From an uncultured Gardnerella sp. (lineage in GTDB: Bacteria; Actinomycetota; Actinomycetes; Actinomycetales; Bifidobacteriaceae): 64,000 bases of DNA. Made by a program: the position numbers and the translations under genes. The stretch lies in contig CAMYPG010000004.1 in assembly GCA_947289115.1 (NCBI GenBank), forward strand, positions 1-64,000, read 5' to 3'. Positions 47,398-57,355 of the stretch are shown here, piece by piece (the first letter of the stretch is position 1; the number at the start of each line of letters is the position of its first letter). The notes below the pieces were generated by a model that saw only the letters and a list, made by a program, of their open reading frames with translations, was not told the origin of the DNA and did not search any database.

Positions 47398-47538
47398 ATT
47401 ATTTTTAAAAACACAGTCATACATAGTAAGTAAAATTGCTAGTATTGTTTTGTGTATAAAACATTATGATTTATGCATAATTGCAAGTCTCGTACAATAA
47501 GATACGCAACAGAAACATAGTACAGATCGGAAGTTAGC

Positions 47539-48162
47539 ATGACGCAATTTTACGACGAGCGGCTGGCGCGCAGAGAGTTCATGTATCAAAAGAAACGATT
47601 TGTACTTACTACTGTTGGAATTTGTGTTGGAGCAGCGTTTCTTCTTGCTGTTCTAGTGCAATGCCATGTATTTGGTATTGCTGCCCCTAAAACTCCAGAA
47701 ATCGACCCAAATTATGGAGTTCAAGCGCCTTGCCCTACAAAAAATAAAGATGAGAATAAGGCTACTTATATCGATAATCGTGCTGTTCCTATTCGAGTAC
47801 TAAACGGAACAAAATTCCGTGGATTCGCAAGAGCGGTAGGAGAAGGACTACGAAACCGCGGTTTTAACCTGATTGAAGTTGGAAATAGCGAAAAAAGTGT
47901 AAAACGCACAACAATCTACTTTGGTAAGAAATCAATTAATGAAGCTTATACTTTAGCTGCTAACTTTAAAGACGCTATTTTGCGAATGGACGATAGACAA
48001 GATAAGCTAATTGACGTGGTTTTAGGCGTAACATTCAACAATCTTAAACCTAAGACTGATGTTCCTGCAGCAGGTGCAACAATAGTTGAAATAAAAGGAT
48101 GCGCTGATTTTAACTCTATGAAAAATCTTCCAAAATCCGCAAATCATAATCCAGTTCAATAA
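47539..48162 (+). CDS. LytR C-terminal domain protein
   Basis: A 207-residue membrane-anchored protein: cytoplasmic N-terminal arm, one helix (~25-48), and an external LytR_C domain (VPIRVLNGTKFRGFARAVGEGLRNRGFNLIEVGN, then TIYFGKKSINEAYTLA). Such stand-alone LytR_C proteins occur widely in actinobacteria and are thought to bind cell-wall polymers. Its molecular role is not established. Confidence 0.88.
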   Translation: MTQFYDERLARREFMYQKKRFVLTTVGICVGAAFLLAVLVQCHVFGIAAPKTPEIDPNYGVQAPCPTKNKDENKATYIDNRAVPIRVLNGTKFRGFARAVGEGLRNRGFNLIEVGNSEKSVKRTTIYFGKKSINEAYTLAANFKDAILRMDDRQDKLIDVVLGVTFNNLKPKTDVPAAGATIVEIKGCADFNSMKNLPKSANHNPVQ

Positions 48163-48232
48163 GTTTTATTCAACAACATGATGTTAAATAAAGCAAAATA
48201 AAGTTAGAATAATAAAACTTTACTTATTTAAG

Positions 48233-49702
48233 CTACTTATTTAAGCTGGAATACCATTTCTTTAATTCCTCAACAGCAATATCGTGATCTACTGGACCGT
48301 TATCAAGGCGATAATCCAACATATGCTTATATGCTTTACCAACAATAGGACCAGGTTTCAAATCAAGCAATTGCATAATCTCATTGCCATCTAGGTCTGG
48401 ACGAATCGCGTTAAAATCTTCCTGCTTTTTAAGCTCTTTAACTCGCTCTTCCATCTCATCCATAGCTTGCTCAAACATCAGCGATTTACGCTTGTTCTGT
48501 GTAGTTGCATCCGCGCGGGTTAGACGATTTAATCTCTCATACAAGTGTCCTGAATCCTTAACATATCTGCGTACAGCAGAATCAGTCCAAGGCTCGTCAA
48601 CATATCCATGGAATCGCAAATGCAGATTCACAAGCTCGCTTACATCATCAATAATATGATGATCAAAATGAAGAGCTTTCATGCGTTTGCGAGTCATTTT
48701 AGCTCCAACAACATCATGATGGTGGAAACTTACTTTTCCGCCTTCTTCAAATTTTCTAGTACGAGGTTTGCCAATATCATGCAAAAGAGCAGCAAGTCTC
48801 AAAGTCAAATCGGGTCTAGGAACCGCGCCTTCGTTATCTGTTTCTAATGCTATTGCTCGTTCAAGAACCATCATTGTATGCTCAAAAACATCCTTATGCC
48901 TGTGATGTTCGTCAATTTCTAAGCGCAATGCAGGAATTTCTGGCAAAACCCTATCTGCAATACCAGACTCGACCATAGCTTCAATACCAGCACGAGGATT
49001 AGCAGAAAGCAGCATTTTTGTTATTTCATCGCGGACGCGCTCTGCAGAAACAATATCCAACCTAGAAACCATATCTAAAATAGCTTCTGCAGTATTTGCT
49101 TCAATAGTGAAACCAAGTTGAGCAACAAAACGAACAGCACGCATCATTCTTAAAGGATCATCGTCAAAAGATTGACGAGGATCTACTGGAGTACGCAGAA
49201 TACCTTTTGCTAAATCATTCGCTCCACCGAATGGATCTACAAATTCCAAATCTGGAACACGCAAAGCCATTGCGTTCACAGTAAAATCACGCCTAGAAAG
49301 ATCACCTTCCAAAGTATCGCCATATTTTACTTCTGGTTTCCTAGAATCTGGCTCATAGTCATCACATCGGTATGTTGTTATCTCGACTTTCACTTCTGTT
49401 CCGTCTTTTCTGCGACGCACAGCTCCAAGCGTGCCAAATTTTCGACCCATATCCCAAAAGCCATCGTGCCCCCAACTCCTAAGAATATGCTCAAATTCTT
49501 CTGGTTTGGCAGAAGTGCAAAAATCAAGATCGTGCGACGTTCTATGCAACAACATGTCTCGTACAGGACCGCCTACAAGAGCCAGCTCATAATTATGTTT
49601 AGCGAATAATCTACCCAACTCCATGGCTTCAGGCCAAACTTCAAAGTTCACAGACACGCTTGGAAACACCCTTTCAACAAAAATCAAACTATATTCCAGC
49701 AT
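48233..49702 (-). CDS. cca: CCA tRNA nucleotidyltransferase
   Basis: About 489 residues; adds or repairs the 3' CCA of tRNAs, needed here since both tRNA genes of the window lack an encoded CCA. The polymerase motif is LVGGPVRDMLLHRTSHDLDFCT; RRDFTVNAMAL, a head domain and an HD domain (ALLHDIGKPRT, HHHDVVGAKM) follow. I prefer ATG 49702; a GTG at 49720 adds six residues and would overlap the divergent gene. First gene of the conserved origin-proximal block. Confidence 0.94.
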   Translation of the reverse strand: MLEYSLIFVERVFPSVSVNFEVWPEAMELGRLFAKHNYELALVGGPVRDMLLHRTSHDLDFCTSAKPEEFEHILRSWGHDGFWDMGRKFGTLGAVRRRKDGTEVKVEITTYRCDDYEPDSRKPEVKYGDTLEGDLSRRDFTVNAMALRVPDLEFVDPFGGANDLAKGILRTPVDPRQSFDDDPLRMMRAVRFVAQLGFTIEANTAEAILDMVSRLDIVSAERVRDEITKMLLSANPRAGIEAMVESGIADRVLPEIPALRLEIDEHHRHKDVFEHTMMVLERAIALETDNEGAVPRPDLTLRLAALLHDIGKPRTRKFEEGGKVSFHHHDVVGAKMTRKRMKALHFDHHIIDDVSELVNLHLRFHGYVDEPWTDSAVRRYVKDSGHLYERLNRLTRADATTQNKRKSLMFEQAMDEMEERVKELKKQEDFNAIRPDLDGNEIMQLLDLKPGPIVGKAYKHMLDYRLDNGPVDHDIAVEELKKWYSSLNK

Positions 49703-49744
49703 ACCGTTACCCCAATGCACAGCGGATTGAGTAAGGTGGAGTGT

Positions 49745-50509
49745 ATGGTTACCCCAGCAGACTTAAGACGCATGCTCGCCAGAGCCTCGGATAATCATGC
49801 CCAAAATACGCCAGATATTCGAGTTACACCACTTGATATCGCTAGAATGAAAAGCAAAATACAGCCTCAACAGGCAGAAGAAGACGAGTCAATTTTCGTT
49901 GATATTTCAAGCTTTTCGAGCGATTATCACGTTGAAAATATTCATGTTGATATAACGGAATCTCGCCAACAAATAACATCATTAGAGGCACCTTCTCCAG
50001 CTTTAATGCCTCAGAGAAGAGTTAACGACGGTCCTAAAACTTTTGCCTCTTTAGATGCTCAAGACTTACCTATTGTGAGAGAATATTCCGCTGGAGGACT
50101 AGTTTTTGACACCCTTGGGCGTGTCGCGATTATAGCTCGTCATTCAAGAAGTGGGCATATGGAATGGTGCTTGCCGAAGGGTCATATAGAAAAAGGCGAA
50201 ACTCCTCAGCAAACAGCTGTTAGGGAAATTCATGAGGAAACTGGAATTCTTGGAGAAGTAGTGGATTCTATTGCTACTATTGACTACTGGTTTACTGGAA
50301 CAAGTCAACGTGTGCATAAGCTAGTTCATCATTTTGCTTTGAAATATGTTAGTGGAGAACTATCTGTTCTTGGAGATCCAGACCATGAGGCAGAAGATGC
50401 AATTTGGGTGGATTTCAAAGAGCTTAATGATGTTTTAAGCTATCCTAATGAACGCAAGATAGCGTGGATGTACGCTAAAAAGGCAAATAGGCGGTCTAAT
50501 CGTGATTAA
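49745..50509 (+). CDS. Nudix hydrolase (MutT4-position)
   Basis: About 254 residues. The C-terminal Nudix domain has REYSAGGLVFD and a full box (GHIEKGETPQQTAVREIHEETGI). The N-terminal ~115 residues are low-complexity and family-poor. Its place between cca and the DUF6049 gene matches mycobacterial mutT4, but substrate is not predictable. ATG 49745 has AAGGTGGAG upstream. Confidence 0.9.
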   Translation: MVTPADLRRMLARASDNHAQNTPDIRVTPLDIARMKSKIQPQQAEEDESIFVDISSFSSDYHVENIHVDITESRQQITSLEAPSPALMPQRRVNDGPKTFASLDAQDLPIVREYSAGGLVFDTLGRVAIIARHSRSGHMEWCLPKGHIEKGETPQQTAVREIHEETGILGEVVDSIATIDYWFTGTSQRVHKLVHHFALKYVSGELSVLGDPDHEAEDAIWVDFKELNDVLSYPNERKIAWMYAKKANRRSNRD

Positions 50510-52925
50510 TGTGATTGATTTTGCAAACAACCAATTACGGGAGTTACAAAAAGTCACTAATAAAATCGCCCGTAAAATGTTTTATTTTAAAAATCCTATT
50601 CAATTTTGTTTTAAATTTAGTATTACTTTAATTCTAGTAGTGCTTTCGCTTGTTATTACACCACTTTATTATGTTTCAAATACGGCTTTTGCTTACGAAT
50701 CATCGCAGAATACAAGCCATTTATCTAACGTTAATCAAGCTTCTGTAAAATATTACGAATCTTATAATTCCAAGGATAAGGGTATTTCTTTACAAATAGT
50801 TAAATCAACTTCAATTCTTACAGACAAAAGCGGATACCATATAACCATTTTGGTTAAAAATACTGGTTCTCAAGATTTTCCAGATGGAAAAATTCAGGTT
50901 GCATTTAACCCTTGGTACACGTTTATGTCTAGGACTGATTTGCAAAAATGGAGTCAAGCCGAGTCCAGAATCCCTACTCCTCAGCTAATTGGCGAAGTTA
51001 GCGTTCCAGCGCTTGCTCGTGGCAAATCTTATAACGCGCAAATTGATGTTGACTCAAACAGCCCTAATCTTTCTAACATCCTTTATTGGGGGCCAAAGCC
51101 TCTTTCTGTAACGTATTCTTCATCGGATTTTAAACATTATTCTTCTGTAAAATCGTTTGTAACACGAGCAAATATTGGCGTTAAAAACATACAAACACCT
51201 CCGATTAATGTCACATTGCTTATTCCTATAGTCGCTAAAGCATCTGACTGGCGTTATGAAATTAACAAGCAGAATATTTCTCCTTCGATGAATATTCCAC
51301 CTAGCGAATCTAATATTGCTTCTAAAGAGGAATCTAAAGCAGATACTAAAAAAGAAAATTCGGACAAAACTAACACAAAAACGGTTGCTGGCGACTCTTC
51401 CCAAGTAAGCAAAGATTTAAACCAATTTAAAGACAATAGAAAAATAAGGTTAAGCAAAAAGAGCATAAAGCATATTGCTTCTTTGATATCTCTTGCACAA
51501 AAACATCCTCGATTACAAACGATAGCAGATTTAAATACTCTTAAATCTTCTGGAATTAGCTTCACTCCTTCTGCATTTATGCAAAATAACGGTTTTGACA
51601 TAAGTAAATATGCTGAAACAAGTAATTCTTCTTACTACCAATCATCTGGGATTGACGCTGAGTCTTGGAGTGAAGAATCGTCAATTCCAAAAGATCATAC
51701 AGGTAAAGCGCCAAAATTCGAGTCATACGCTTTTCAAACAGGCGGAAAATGGACCTTAAAGGCACTAGAACAGGCTAAAAGCAATGGTTATAAGACCGTT
51801 GTGGCAACAAACGGATTTGATGCTTTAGCGCACCGTTTTGCAGTTAAGAATGGTGTGTATGACGTTCAGACTTCTTTTGGAAACGTAAAAGTGCTTTCCT
51901 CGCAAGAAACTCTTAGTGATTTGGCAAACGAAAAACCAACAAGTAGTAAGTCAACTGGCGAAAACACTAATGCTGGCAAACTAAACAGGATTATTGCTCA
52001 AAGCGCGTTTTATCAGATGGAACAACCGTATTCTTCAAGACACTTGCTTATAACATTCCACCAAGATACGCCATCTTCTTATATCGATTCTGTTATAAGC
52101 AATTTGGAAAAATCTCCGTGGATTTCCCTGCTAGATTTAAGATCTTTATCTAACGCAAAATCTTTTTCTAAAGAATATCTTGGGTACAATCCAGTTCCTA
52201 AAGATAGTGCGATATCAAACGAATCTATAATCAATAGAAAGTCAATTCTAAATCAACTATCTTCAGATAGAGAAAACATTAAACAGTTCATAAGTGATAT
52301 TCTTGACCACGGTGAATTAAATAATCATCACGTTAATGAGTCAGATGTTCAATCTCTTGCAAAACAAAACGCAAAACTGAAAATTAACCAGAACAGCAAT
52401 ATTTGGAGTAAGAATCTTCTTAAACTTTTTGATGCTATGGCTCAACGAGAAGTAAATGATAGTAGACCAAATAATGTTGATTCTAAAGGCACTCATAATC
52501 TATCCAAAATTTTAATTTCTGGAATACATATTATTCCTCCAAAAGATGTAACGCTTGTAAGCGAAACAGCAACAATGCCGATTACGATCAGCAATACTAA
52601 TCCATACCCTGTTAGCGTATATCTTACTTCTTACACTAATTCAATGGAGATAGTAACTCCTAGAAAAACTCCAGTTAAGATTGCTGCAAATAGTGAAACA
52701 CAAGTTATTTTGCCACTTAGATCTACAACTTCTAGTAAAGCTAGAGCAATTTTCGGACTAGAAGATAGAAGCCATCGCGCTTTCTACAATCATAAAGAAA
52801 CAATGATTACAAGCACGCTGCAAATCAGCGATAAAAGCGGTACGATTATTATAATATTTGCCTTCGCGCTTGGAATTTTAGGGCTTTGGAGGCAGTTCCA
52901 CCGTAAAAAGGATCCAGACGAATGA
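50502..52925 (+). CDS. DUF6049 family secreted/membrane protein
   Basis: An 807-residue protein: N-terminal membrane segment/signal (~38-66), a large extracytoplasmic region with a Lys/Ser/Glu-rich insert (~270-310), a beta-rich C-terminal part and a final membrane helix (~780-798, IIIIFAFALGILGLW) with a basic tail. It starts at a GTG overlapping the Nudix gene by 8 bp and overlaps murJ by 4 bp (ATGA). By position it corresponds to mycobacterial Rv3909; function unknown, but tight coupling with murJ points to envelope assembly. Confidence 0.85.
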   Translation: MINVIDFANNQLRELQKVTNKIARKMFYFKNPIQFCFKFSITLILVVLSLVITPLYYVSNTAFAYESSQNTSHLSNVNQASVKYYESYNSKDKGISLQIVKSTSILTDKSGYHITILVKNTGSQDFPDGKIQVAFNPWYTFMSRTDLQKWSQAESRIPTPQLIGEVSVPALARGKSYNAQIDVDSNSPNLSNILYWGPKPLSVTYSSSDFKHYSSVKSFVTRANIGVKNIQTPPINVTLLIPIVAKASDWRYEINKQNISPSMNIPPSESNIASKEESKADTKKENSDKTNTKTVAGDSSQVSKDLNQFKDNRKIRLSKKSIKHIASLISLAQKHPRLQTIADLNTLKSSGISFTPSAFMQNNGFDISKYAETSNSSYYQSSGIDAESWSEESSIPKDHTGKAPKFESYAFQTGGKWTLKALEQAKSNGYKTVVATNGFDALAHRFAVKNGVYDVQTSFGNVKVLSSQETLSDLANEKPTSSKSTGENTNAGKLNRIIAQSAFYQMEQPYSSRHLLITFHQDTPSSYIDSVISNLEKSPWISLLDLRSLSNAKSFSKEYLGYNPVPKDSAISNESIINRKSILNQLSSDRENIKQFISDILDHGELNNHHVNESDVQSLAKQNAKLKINQNSNIWSKNLLKLFDAMAQREVNDSRPNNVDSKGTHNLSKILISGIHIIPPKDVTLVSETATMPITISNTNPYPVSVYLTSYTNSMEIVTPRKTPVKIAANSETQVILPLRSTTSSKARAIFGLEDRSHRAFYNHKETMITSTLQISDKSGTIIIIFAFALGILGLWRQFHRKKDPDE

Positions 52926-54709
52926 ATTCAGTAGGCCGCAACTCAATCATAATGGCAAGCGGCACGGCAGCTTCAAGAATAACTGGTCAGGTTAGAACTA
53001 TATTACTTGCTGCAGCCCTTGGTACTACAGGTCTAGCAGCTAATGCATATCAGGCTGGGTCCATGATTCCTCAGCTTATTTACACTCTTGTGTCTGGTGG
53101 CATTTTCAATGCTGTTTTAGTTCCACAAATCGTTAAAACTCTGGAAAAACAAGATGCAAAAGATAGGTTAAATAAGCTTATAACCTTTGCGATTATTCTG
53201 CTTTTAGGCGTAACCGCTTTAATGGCAATTGCCACACCTGTTTTAACATGGCTCTATGTTGGCTCAAACCAATCCATGATTGCTCTTACTAACGCTTTTA
53301 CGTTATGGTGTATGCCTCAAATATTTTTCTATGGACTTTACACCGTGCTCGGTCAAGTTTTAGCCGCAAAAGGCAAGTTTGCAATGTATGCGTGGAGTTC
53401 CGTTGCAGCAAATATCGTCAGTTGCGTGGGCTTCGGCGTTTTTATTGCAATTTTTGGCAGAGCAAGCAGGCAGCCAGTGGGTTTTTGGAACAACACTACT
53501 ATGCTTCTTACTGCAGGATTTTGGACTTTGGGTGTTGCAGCTCAGGCGCTTGTTTTATTTATTCCTCTTAGAAAAATCGGATTAAAATACAAACCAAGTT
53601 TCGGCATTAGCGGCATTGGTTTGCGTTCAATGGGCCCTGTTGCAGCATGGAGTTTTGCAATAGTGGCTGTTAGTCAGCTTTCTACAATGGCAACTACTCA
53701 CATAACTACAAGCGCTCCTTCTGTAGCAGAAAAAACGTTGGGGTTAAGTCAATTTGATGTTGCTGGAAATGCTACTTTTCAAAACGCATACACAATGTTT
53801 ATTCTTCCTTATTCGCTTATCGCTGTGTCGGTTGCTACCGCTGTTTTCCCTAAAATTTCTAGATCAATAACAAACCATGATTTATCAACAGTTCGTGCAG
53901 ATTTAAGCTCTTGTCTTAGAAATGTAAGCATTTTAATGTGCTTCTTTAGTGTTGCTTTTATTGTGATTCCAATGCCTATATCTTTGGCTCTTTTACCTTC
54001 AATCAGCATAAAAGAAGCGTATCTTATGGCAAATCCGCTTATGATGCTTTCGCTTGGATTGCCTTTATCTAGCGCGTATTTGATTATTCAACGCACATTC
54101 TACGCTTTTGAAGATGGCAAACATCCGTTTATGTTTTGTGCAGCACAATTATTTGTGGAACTTATTATTGTATTTTCTTGCATACAATTCCTTCCGCCAA
54201 ACTATTGGGTTACCGCTTTAGCTGCAGCCGCATCTTTTAGTTATATTCTCACTTTTCCTTCGCTTGTTAAAATGATTAGATCTCGTTTTAACAACGATTT
54301 AGACGATAAGCAGCTTGTTATTACGCATCTAAAGGTGCTTGCAGCTTCTATAGTATCTATTCTTGTTGGAATTTTGTTTAGAGAATTTATTTACAAATGG
54401 ATTTCTTTAGATTCACCAAACCTCCATGGTGTTAGTCGTTGGTTGCTTGCGATTTTTGTTTGTGCAATTATCACCATTATTTTGGCGATTATTTACATAT
54501 CTATCTTGTTACTTTTAAGAACGAGTGAACTGGCAGGTCTTATTAATCCAATTCTTAGAAGAATCGGTGTAAAACTGCCATTTTTGTTGAATCTTGAAAA
54601 CATCAATAAAAGCAAGTTAAATAATAAACAGACTAATCATAGTGAAAATAATAAGAATGCACATACTAGGATTATTAGATCGAAAATAAATCAACACAGT
54701 GAGCGATAA
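52922..54709 (+). CDS. murJ: Lipid II flippase MurJ (MviN)
   Basis: A 595-residue MOP-superfamily membrane protein with about 14 helices that flips lipid II to the outer leaflet. GTAASRITGQVRTILLAAALG at the N terminus, LYTLVSGGIFNAVLVPQIV, and later SLGLPLSSAYLIIQRTFYAFEDGKHPF are typical. The basic Asn/Lys-rich tail is cytoplasmic. In mycobacteria MurJ carries a pseudokinase at its C terminus; here that module is the separate next gene. Confidence 0.93.
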   Translation: MNSVGRNSIIMASGTAASRITGQVRTILLAAALGTTGLAANAYQAGSMIPQLIYTLVSGGIFNAVLVPQIVKTLEKQDAKDRLNKLITFAIILLLGVTALMAIATPVLTWLYVGSNQSMIALTNAFTLWCMPQIFFYGLYTVLGQVLAAKGKFAMYAWSSVAANIVSCVGFGVFIAIFGRASRQPVGFWNNTTMLLTAGFWTLGVAAQALVLFIPLRKIGLKYKPSFGISGIGLRSMGPVAAWSFAIVAVSQLSTMATTHITTSAPSVAEKTLGLSQFDVAGNATFQNAYTMFILPYSLIAVSVATAVFPKISRSITNHDLSTVRADLSSCLRNVSILMCFFSVAFIVIPMPISLALLPSISIKEAYLMANPLMMLSLGLPLSSAYLIIQRTFYAFEDGKHPFMFCAAQLFVELIIVFSCIQFLPPNYWVTALAAAASFSYILTFPSLVKMIRSRFNNDLDDKQLVITHLKVLAASIVSILVGILFREFIYKWISLDSPNLHGVSRWLLAIFVCAIITIILAIIYISILLLLRTSELAGLINPILRRIGVKLPFLLNLENINKSKLNNKQTNHSENNKNAHTRIIRSKINQHSER

Positions 54710-54834
54710 TTAAATCAAGATAATTAAATGCAGTAACTCAGGGCGTTTCACTAGATTCTACAGTTACAATAATTTGTGGGATTTATTATGTAACGCATTA
54801 TTATTCATTACTCATGTAGGAAGACGGGGAGTAG

Positions 54835-57318
54835 ATGAAACCTCAGTTGGGAGATATTATACTTGATCGCTACGCTTTAGTATCACCTTTGCGCGAAGAA
54901 GCGGGTCTTCAAGCATGGCATGCTAGCGATCGTATACTTGCTCGCGATTGTCAGCTTTTTATAGTACGTGATTCTCGTTTTCTTCCAGAAGTCAACACTA
55001 TATCTTCTACTCTTGCTCTGTCCAGAATACGCAAATTTACGCCAGTTTTGAAGCTTCATCATATAGATGATGTCGCTATTATTATAACCGAGCTGGATTC
55101 TGGAGTAACTTTAAGCGATTATATGAAGCTACATAGTTCAACACTTAGCTATGAAGCAATACGTTCCATAGTTGCAGAAACAGCTAATGCGCTTAGTAAA
55201 CTGTTAGCAGATGGAATAACACACTATGCTATTTCTACGAATACCGTAAGGCTTACTGATTCTGGAGTAGAACTGGCAGATGCTCCGATAAGCCCTCTTT
55301 TAAAAGATGTGACTATTGAAGATGAAAAGCCAAAAAAGTCAGCAGAAGATGGGGAGTCTGCTGTAGAGTCTGCCGACGAAGGTTCAGGTAACGATTTTAA
55401 CCATCCTAAAGCTCAAAATAAGAGCATAGAAAATATTGCTACGCATCAACTTTCAGCATTGCTATATGCTCTACTAACTAGAACAAATTACACTCAGAAT
55501 AATTCTGTATTTAATCTTTCTAGGCTTACAGATGGAGTGCCTAGTGAATTTTCTATGATTTGTAGAAGAGGACTTTCTTCTACAGAAGATTCCAATATTA
55601 TACCTATGGCATCAATAGGAGAGCTATTAGCATTACTTGGATCTTATACTCCTGTTAGAAAACTTTCTGATAAAGATATTATTTTTGATAAAACTACAAG
55701 TAAAGCCTCCGTTCAAAATGCGTTATTGCTTCCAGAAGACGATAAAAATCTTCTTGATTTTCCAGAAGGATTAGCCCAAAATGAGGACTTGCTCGAAAAT
55801 AAATTATCAGAACAGGAGTCCAATAACAGTCTTGACTCTGTTGAGAAACTAGATGATAGTAAACAGGGTAAATCCAATAAAAATGCTGGTTTTACAGGCG
55901 GATTGTCTGCAGCAGGAGCTGGTTTAAAAAATGCTGGAAGAACTATAGGAGCATTAAGCGCTCTTCTTAAAAGAAACAATAAGAACGATTTAGATAATAA
56001 TTCAGATTCTTCTACAGAAACTGACTCTACTGGAACAGATTATGACTTCCATGATATTGCTGCCGCAGAAATGGCTAATATTTTAGCACCTACGGAACTT
56101 GATGCAGATGATTCTATATTCCACAACCTATCTTCCACATACACAAGTTTTCCTAGTTATTCAGAAAGCAAGTCTTCTGATGCGTTAAATAATGAAGAAG
56201 CAGAAAAATATAACAATATAGAAAACGAATCAGATTCTAAAAACGATTATTCACAAAAAGATAATTTAGCTTCCCCATTAATGCCTAGAAGATTTGATTT
56301 TGAAGACCTTCTCACAGATAACACTAAACACACTGAGCTGATGTCTAGACCACAAAGTTTACCTTTGGAAGCAGAATCAACAGGTAGGGTTCCAGTTGTA
56401 GATAGTAATGGGCGTTTTATTGCTCCTGGAGAAGAATCTGCACGCGCTTTGCGTGAAGAAGAGTTGGAAAATGGTGACTATGAAGATTATGATGGCGGTT
56501 CTTTAAAGTCATCTTATTCTTCAATGCCTCCTAGTTTCCAGCCTCATGAGCGTCAGGAATCTCTGGAGTCCAAAAAGAATTCTGGGCAGAATGGCGTGGA
56601 TATAGCAGACGCAAAAATTTTTGGCGGTATTTCAACAAAGGTTCTTGCAATCAGTGTTGTTGCAATATTGGTTGTAGTGGTATTCGCATTATCTTTGCAT
56701 AGTCTTTTTAATTCTCATGATGCTCCTTCTAGTTTTACAAAATCTAACTCGTGGGATTCTCAAAGCGTAGAAAATGTTCCTTTTGGAAGTCAAGGTGTTC
56801 TTCCAGAAGATAAAAGTGATTCGTCTAAGAATAAAGCAAAATCTGATTCCAATGCTGTTTCTAAGGCTGATGCAAACGCAAAGAAAGACAAATTAAATAA
56901 AGAAAACAAATCAAATAAAAGTAAGCATAAAAAACTTAATAAGAGTAAGAAGGTAAAGCAGGTTCCAAAACCTAAAATGCCTACTAACACTACGCCTTAT
57001 CCTATAGATGTACAACAATTCTTGGATTACACGGCTAACCAGAGAGGTTATGGCTATTACATGCATTTGGCTCAACCTCAAGAAGCATATCGTTTTGTTG
57101 TTTCAATTCGTTCTTCTGGAGGACATGGTTATTTGATTGCGAATTCTAAAAATGATCCTAGTGCTGGAGATAAAGTTGCTGATTTTACCTTTGATGCCAG
57201 TGGTGTAACAGATGTAAAGTTCAAAAAACCTATTACGGCACAAGACTTTATTTTGTGGGTTCCAGAGGACTCTATGCCTCAAAACAGCCTATACATTAAT
57301 TACGTAAAAATTTACTAA
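54835..57318 (+). CDS. Membrane pseudokinase of the MurJ locus
   Basis: An 827-residue protein. The N-terminal domain (~1-270) has a protein-kinase fold pattern (DRYALVSPLREEAGLQAWHASDRILARDC) but no ATP lysine, no HRD (HYAISTNTVRLT instead) and no DFG, so it should be inactive. A long acidic/Ser-rich region (~280-590), a membrane helix (~603-624), a Lys-rich stalk, and a C-terminal beta domain (~720-827) outside the cell follow. This corresponds to the C-terminal half of mycobacterial MviN, whose pseudokinase binds an FHA protein. GGGGAG precedes the ATG. Confidence 0.85.
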   Translation: MKPQLGDIILDRYALVSPLREEAGLQAWHASDRILARDCQLFIVRDSRFLPEVNTISSTLALSRIRKFTPVLKLHHIDDVAIIITELDSGVTLSDYMKLHSSTLSYEAIRSIVAETANALSKLLADGITHYAISTNTVRLTDSGVELADAPISPLLKDVTIEDEKPKKSAEDGESAVESADEGSGNDFNHPKAQNKSIENIATHQLSALLYALLTRTNYTQNNSVFNLSRLTDGVPSEFSMICRRGLSSTEDSNIIPMASIGELLALLGSYTPVRKLSDKDIIFDKTTSKASVQNALLLPEDDKNLLDFPEGLAQNEDLLENKLSEQESNNSLDSVEKLDDSKQGKSNKNAGFTGGLSAAGAGLKNAGRTIGALSALLKRNNKNDLDNNSDSSTETDSTGTDYDFHDIAAAEMANILAPTELDADDSIFHNLSSTYTSFPSYSESKSSDALNNEEAEKYNNIENESDSKNDYSQKDNLASPLMPRRFDFEDLLTDNTKHTELMSRPQSLPLEAESTGRVPVVDSNGRFIAPGEESARALREEELENGDYEDYDGGSLKSSYSSMPPSFQPHERQESLESKKNSGQNGVDIADAKIFGGISTKVLAISVVAILVVVVFALSLHSLFNSHDAPSSFTKSNSWDSQSVENVPFGSQGVLPEDKSDSSKNKAKSDSNAVSKADANAKKDKLNKENKSNKSKHKKLNKSKKVKQVPKPKMPTNTTPYPIDVQQFLDYTANQRGYGYYMHLAQPQEAYRFVVSIRSSGGHGYLIANSKNDPSAGDKVADFTFDASGVTDVKFKKPITAQDFILWVPEDSMPQNSLYINYVKIY

Positions 57319-57355
57319 ATTTTATTAAGATTATTGAGAATATTAGGAATATTTT

